Part shown: positions 60,559 to 64,000 of the stretch, one piece after another | Layout of the letters: every line of letters starts with the position of its first letter | Numbering within the stretch: the stretch's first letter is position 1 | Source: Flavobacteriales bacterium | GTDB lineage: Bacteria; Bacteroidota; Bacteroidia; Flavobacteriales_E; Vicingaceae | Reading direction: 5' to 3' | Assembly: GCA_020635795.1 (NCBI GenBank) | Contig: JACJZD010000001.1 | Span: 62,001-126,000, forward strand | Length of the DNA stretch: 64,000 nt | The notes under the pieces: generated by a model | Database searches by the model: none | What the model was told of the DNA's origin: nothing | Seen by the model: only the letters and a program-made list of their open reading frames with translations | Translations under genes and position numbers: made by a program

Positions 60559-61497
60559 GTGATTCGATTTGTAAATATAGTTTTCCTCCTGTGTTTAACA
60601 GCAAATATTGCTGATGCTCAAATATTAGAAATCAATAGACCATTATTTACTGACGAGCCATTTTTTAATGCTAAGTTTATAAGTAATAACAAGGTTAAAT
60701 CCATTACAGGTTCTCGGTCAAGTAAAAAGGTGCGAGACATTATTAGAACTAAGGGACTCGATTTTTATTACGAGTTTAATAAAGAGGGGTTATTAATAAA
60801 GCAAATTGCTACGTTTCTAGCTCAAGGAAACAAAAAAGACACCAATATTATAACCTATCATTATAGCAACAATAATAGGTTAGATTATGTTAGGAAAAGT
60901 GATAGTTATGGTTATTTCTCTTATCATTATAGGTATGATGAGATTAATAATGTTGTTAATCAAACCTATTGTAGAGATGAAAATATGTGTGATTACAAAG
61001 GGGATTTCTACATTCGAAATCAATATGTAATAAATACAGACAGCTTTTCTTACGAAAGATTAAGTGATACTCAACTAAAAAAGATGTATTACAACAGTTA
61101 TAATAAAGTGTATAAAGAAGAATTTTATTATTACAATGAGTTAGGTAATTTGATTGAAGAATATTCCAAGTACATTATAGGGAATAAAAAATCAAAAATA
61201 ACTTATGAGTATGATGAAAAAGGAAGGATAAGTAATGTGGTTAGCATACAGAACTTAAACCTAAACGAAAAAATAAAAGAAGTTTATATTTATGATGATT
61301 TAGATAATATATTAGAAATAAAAGTCTATCTCAACGATAAATATAAAACCTCTAAACAGTATTTGTATGACAAAAAAACAATGTTGTTAACAGCTCAGCT
61401 AATTCAGGAAGTAGAAACTGAATTTGTTCAAATTATTCAGTACCAATATACATTTTATAATGGAGAGACTACTTCCTTAACATTAGAAAACCATTAG
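60559..61497 (+). CDS. Secreted protein with YD/RHS-like repeats, unknown function
   Basis: 312 residues from a GTG start. A signal peptide (MIRFVNIVFLLCLTANIADAQ) is followed by degenerate Tyr-rich repeats such as FYYEFNKEGLLIKQ, FSYHYRYDEINNV, FYYYNELGNLIEEYSKY, ITYEYDEKGRISNV and VYIYDDLDNILEI, resembling YD repeats of RHS proteins but without a toxin domain or core. Such short secreted forms are frequent and uncharacterised in Bacteroidota. No sorting domain is present. Its stop overlaps the convergent DUF420 stop by three bases, and no hairpin separates the two genes. Confidence 0.7.
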   Translation: MIRFVNIVFLLCLTANIADAQILEINRPLFTDEPFFNAKFISNNKVKSITGSRSSKKVRDIIRTKGLDFYYEFNKEGLLIKQIATFLAQGNKKDTNIITYHYSNNNRLDYVRKSDSYGYFSYHYRYDEINNVVNQTYCRDENMCDYKGDFYIRNQYVINTDSFSYERLSDTQLKKMYYNSYNKVYKEEFYYYNELGNLIEEYSKYIIGNKKSKITYEYDEKGRISNVVSIQNLNLNEKIKEVYIYDDLDNILEIKVYLNDKYKTSKQYLYDKKTMLLTAQLIQEVETEFVQIIQYQYTFYNGETTSLTLENH

Positions 61498-62009
61498 TAG
61501 TAAGGAGATATTAAGATATAAACCAATACTCCAGTTAAGGTTACATAAAGCCAAATAGGCAAGGTTATTCTAGCAATTTTTTTATGCTTGTCAAATTTCT
61601 CTGCCAATGCTCTCGAAAAAGTAATTAAGACTAATGGCACCACAACAGCAGAGAGTGAGATGTGGGTCAGTAGAATAAACAAGTAAATTGTTTTTAAAAC
61701 TCCTTCTCCACCAAAAGAGGTTGATGGTGTTGTTGCATGATATAACACGTATGACAACAAGAATAAGGTTGACAAAACCAATGCCGACCACATCAATTTT
61801 TTGTGTAACACAATATTTTTCTTTTTTATGGCTATTAATGCAAAACACAACACAAAAAAAGTTGTGCCATTAATACAGGCGTTTAATAGCGGAAGGAACG
61901 AAAATAGTGTGGTTTCTGTTTTAGGTAAAACATACAATATAGCAACAGCAATGGGTATTACAATTGAAAGAAAGACAATGAGTGATTTGTAAGGATTGCT
62001 AGACTTCAT
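61494..62009 (-). CDS. DUF420 membrane protein (CtaM-like oxidase assembly factor)
   Basis: 171 residues and five membrane helices. Histidines conserved in DUF420 appear in VLHKKLMWSALV, VLYHATTP and LTHISLSAVVVP, with KHKKIARITLPIWLYVTLTGV near the C-terminus. The Bacillus member CtaM is needed for a functional cytochrome caa3 oxidase. The gene overlaps the heme O synthase gene by one base (TAATG), supporting a shared role in making the heme-copper oxidase encoded at 29-34 kb. The function here is inferred from family and position. Confidence 0.87.
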   Translation of the reverse strand: MKSSNPYKSLIVFLSIVIPIAVAILYVLPKTETTLFSFLPLLNACINGTTFFVLCFALIAIKKKNIVLHKKLMWSALVLSTLFLLSYVLYHATTPSTSFGGEGVLKTIYLFILLTHISLSAVVVPLVLITFSRALAEKFDKHKKIARITLPIWLYVTLTGVLVYILISPYY

Positions 62010-62899
62010 TAAGCTTTATCAATCAAAATAAAAAACAATGAGAAAATCAGGTAAAGGTAAGATAGTAGCATTATTCTTAAAGCATATTTGTCATCTAAAG
62101 TTTGTGCTAGTTTAATACTAGGTATTACCATTAAAAATGACAAAACAAATAACCCAATTGTAGCAATTCTACCAGCTATTCCAAAAAATTCAGGAAGAAA
62201 ACTGCTTGTAAATAAGGCAATAGAACTTAGAAGTATAATTACAGCACTTGTTCGGTTTTTAGCATTAAAAGGTAACATTTTAAAGCCTGCCTGATTGTAA
62301 TCTTTATGTAGTCGCCAAGCAATAGCCCAAAAATGAGGGAATTGCCATACAAATTGGATGAAAAATAAAATTCCAGCCTCTAAACTAAAACTTCCTGTTG
62401 CAGCAACCCAGCCCAACATTGGAGGAAAAGCTCCTGGAAAAGCTCCCACAAAAACACCAAAGGTAGAAACTCTTTTTAATGGAGTGTAAACAGCTACATA
62501 CATAAAAATTGCTAGTAAACCTAAAATTCCACTTAAAGGGTTTAAGAGCAATCCAAGAATTAAAACACCCGAAATACCAAGCAAAAAAGAAACAATTAAG
62601 GTTTCGTTTACAGATAGTTTTTGTTGAGGTAATGGTCTGTTTTTGGTTCGTTCCATCAACAAGTCGTGGTTGCGTTCAATAATTTGATTAAAAGCATTGG
62701 CTGAAGAAGTGATAAACAATCCACCTACAGTAAGTAATAAAACAGAAACAAAAGAAAATTCGGTAGCTCCTATAAAGTAACCAAAAATGGCTGAAATTAC
62801 TACGAATACAGTAATCTTTAACTTAAATAAAGCAGCATAGCTTTTTAGTTTTTCTAAAAAACCAATTGTAGTAATATTTTCTGCTTTAGTTATTGACAT
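62009..62899 (-). CDS. ctaB: Protoheme IX farnesyltransferase (heme O synthase)
   Basis: 296 residues and about nine membrane helices of the UbiA prenyltransferase family. The Mg-diphosphate motif is in NAFNQIIERNHDLLMERTKNRPLPQ, with a second acidic region near LHKDYNQAGFKML. PFHFWAI-like FPHFWAIAWRLHKDY is diagnostic of heme O synthases (CtaB/CyoE). It adds farnesyl to heme b to make heme O, the precursor of heme A. Heme A synthase (ctaA) is not in this window. It is translationally coupled to the DUF420 gene. Confidence 0.94.
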   Translation of the reverse strand: MSITKAENITTIGFLEKLKSYAALFKLKITVFVVISAIFGYFIGATEFSFVSVLLLTVGGLFITSSANAFNQIIERNHDLLMERTKNRPLPQQKLSVNETLIVSFLLGISGVLILGLLLNPLSGILGLLAIFMYVAVYTPLKRVSTFGVFVGAFPGAFPPMLGWVAATGSFSLEAGILFFIQFVWQFPHFWAIAWRLHKDYNQAGFKMLPFNAKNRTSAVIILLSSIALFTSSFLPEFFGIAGRIATIGLFVLSFLMVIPSIKLAQTLDDKYALRIMLLSYLYLIFSLFFILIDKA

Positions 62900-63008
62900 G
62901 ATTAATTTATGTTTTTTAACATAGCTACAAAGAAAAGGAATACATTTAAAAATACGAATAATATGAATAGTTTTTTTTCTTAAAATATGTACATCTTTTT
63001 TAAATAAC

Positions 63009-63016
63009 TACATTTG
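63009..63016 (+). promoter_or_regulatory. Candidate -7 element of secA
   Basis: TACATTTG is an exact TAnnTTTG match, 87 bases before the secA ATG, with no clear -33 TTTG. The 203-base gap between ctaB and secA shows nothing else. Confidence 0.32.
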
Positions 63017-63102
63017 TCGGTTATATAGGTCATTATGGCATAAACGATTGTTTTGGTTGCATAATTGACAAGTTAGAATTTTGAAAATATTAAAAATATA
63101 AA

Positions 63103-64000
63103 ATGGCAGGAGCTGGATTATTAAATAAAGTACTAAAAGCTTTTTTAGGAAGTAAAACAGATAGAGATTTAAAAGAATTATCTCCTATAGTTGAAAAAAC
63201 AGCACAAGTATATCAAACGTTACAATCAATATCAAACGATGAGTTGCGTTCTAAAACAAGTGCGTTTAAAGCTAAAATAGCTGATAAAACAAAAGCATCT
63301 GAAGAAAAAATAGCAGAATTAAAAAATGCTATTGAAAACGATTTAAAACTCTCTATTCAAGAAAAAGAGGAAATATACAATCAAATTGATGCGATAGAAA
63401 AAGAGATATTAGCTCAAATTGAGGAAGTTCTTTTAGAAATTCAGCATGAAGCATTTGCCGTTATTAAAGAAACTTCAAGGCGATTTGCTGAAAATAAAAC
63501 CATAGAAGTAACTGCTTCAGACATGGATAGAGATATTGCTGCAAAGCATGACCATGTTGAAATTAACGGGGATAAGGCAACTTATCATAATTCGTGGTTG
63601 GCTGCTGGAGCTGAGGTTACTTGGGCAATGGTTCATTATGATGTTCAGTTAATTGGGGGTAGTGTTTTACATCAAGGTAAGGTTGCTGAGATGCAAACGG
63701 GTGAAGGTAAAACATTGGTAGCAACTCTGCCTGTTTATTTGAATGCACTTGCAGGTAAAGGAGTTCATTTGGTTACAGTTAATGATTATCTTGCAAAAAG
63801 AGACTCGGAGTGGATGGCTCCAATTTTTGAATTTCATGGGTTAACTGTTGATTGTATTGATAAACATCAACCAAACTCACCAGAAAGACGAAAAGCATAT
63901 TTAGCAGACATTACCTACGGAACAAATAACGAGTTTGGTTTCGATTATTTAAGAGACAATATGGCACGTACGCCAGAAGATTTGGTTCAACGTAAACATC
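63103..64000 (+). CDS. secA: Preprotein translocase ATPase SecA, 5' part (truncated by window end)
   Basis: The ATG at 63103 opens a frame that continues past the window; 299 codons are visible. The sequence begins MAGAGLLNKVLKAFLGSKTDRDLKEL. Walker A is in MQTGEGKTLVATLP, and the SecA signatures VHLVTVNDYLAKRDSEWM and ITYGTNNEFGFDYLRDNM are clear. An extra stretch of about 70 residues rich in Glu, Lys and Ile (residues about 60-130) sits in the N-terminal ATPase domain, typical of Bacteroidota SecA. SecA drives Sec export, which all the signal-peptide proteins in this window need. Confidence 0.96.
   Translation, partial: MAGAGLLNKVLKAFLGSKTDRDLKELSPIVEKTAQVYQTLQSISNDELRSKTSAFKAKIADKTKASEEKIAELKNAIENDLKLSIQEKEEIYNQIDAIEKEILAQIEEVLLEIQHEAFAVIKETSRRFAENKTIEVTASDMDRDIAAKHDHVEINGDKATYHNSWLAAGAEVTWAMVHYDVQLIGGSVLHQGKVAEMQTGEGKTLVATLPVYLNALAGKGVHLVTVNDYLAKRDSEWMAPIFEFHGLTVDCIDKHQPNSPERRKAYLADITYGTNNEFGFDYLRDNMARTPEDLVQRKH

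Noticed and set aside
60559..61497. RHS/YD polymorphic toxin
   Set aside because: It is only 312 residues with degenerate repeats, no RHS core motif, no C-terminal toxin domain and no immunity gene.

Overview
The window comes from an AT-rich member of the Bacteroidota, most likely Flavobacteriales. Several features point there: type IX secretion (T9SS) sorting domains, a giant SprB-repeat adhesin paired with a PorP/SprF protein, an alternative complex III (ActABCDEF) feeding an aa3-type oxidase, promoters of the TTTG/TAnnTTTG type, few Shine-Dalgarno sites, and an SDR-type L-threonine dehydrogenase. The species cannot be named from the sequence. No rRNA, tRNA, CRISPR array, prophage or insertion sequence was found, and no gap between genes exceeds 300 bases.

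Region 1 (1-9 kb) is mostly housekeeping. It holds the end of an ExbB/TolQ-like gene, ExbD/TolR, TonB and FolC in one tight run. After these come a tiny acidic lipoprotein with its own promoter and terminator, an M28 peptidase/glutaminyl cyclase overlapping cysS, a YwqK/MORN-type secreted protein, L-threonine dehydrogenase, and a U32 peptidase-like protein coupled to a 4Fe-4S ferredoxin.

Region 2 (9-19.7 kb) has three secreted T9SS proteins (one with about 13 leucine-rich repeats), aspS, aconitase behind a leader of about 110 bases that may fold, a Nif3-like protein with a zinc-ribbon coiled-coil partner, and a SPOR protein.

Region 3 (19.9-35.8 kb) is the respiratory core. The ACIII operon actABCDEF ends in a terminator. 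A Crp/Fnr regulator with an FNR-like cysteine cluster follows, and then coxB-coxA-two subunit III genes-subunit IV, another terminator, a SCO copper chaperone, a small CxxC membrane protein and a beta-barrel-like protein. ACIII oxidises menaquinol and passes electrons to the aa3 oxidase. Heme O synthase and a DUF420 (CtaM-like) assembly protein for the same oxidase class lie at 61.5-62.9 kb.

Region 4 (35.9-43.7 kb) contains ruvB, cystathionine beta-synthase, a LolE/FtsX-like permease divergent from a DUF1343 (NamZ-like) muramidase, a solitary GIY-YIG nuclease flanked by REP-like palindromes, a lipoprotein, an orphan biotin carrier protein and an alpha/beta hydrolase.

Region 5 (43.8-58.6 kb) is a surface-protein locus. 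It comprises a 3449-residue adhesin with about 38 SprB repeats and a T9SS type B C-terminal domain, its PorP/SprF partner, and a convergent 1.1-1.2 kresidue outer-membrane protein of unknown function. Region 6 (58.7-64 kb) has an oligopeptide-type binding lipoprotein, a YD-like secreted protein, DUF420, ctaB, and the 5' part of secA running off the window.

The least expected signals are not new gene families. They are a 17-bp Fur/PerR-like palindrome found twice, upstream of ACIII and of the ferredoxin/U32 operon; an exact 924-bp super-period inside the adhesin; the REP-flanked GIY-YIG cassette; the aconitase leader; and a palindrome in front of the oxidase operon beside a Crp/Fnr gene. I see no convincing entirely new multi-gene system.
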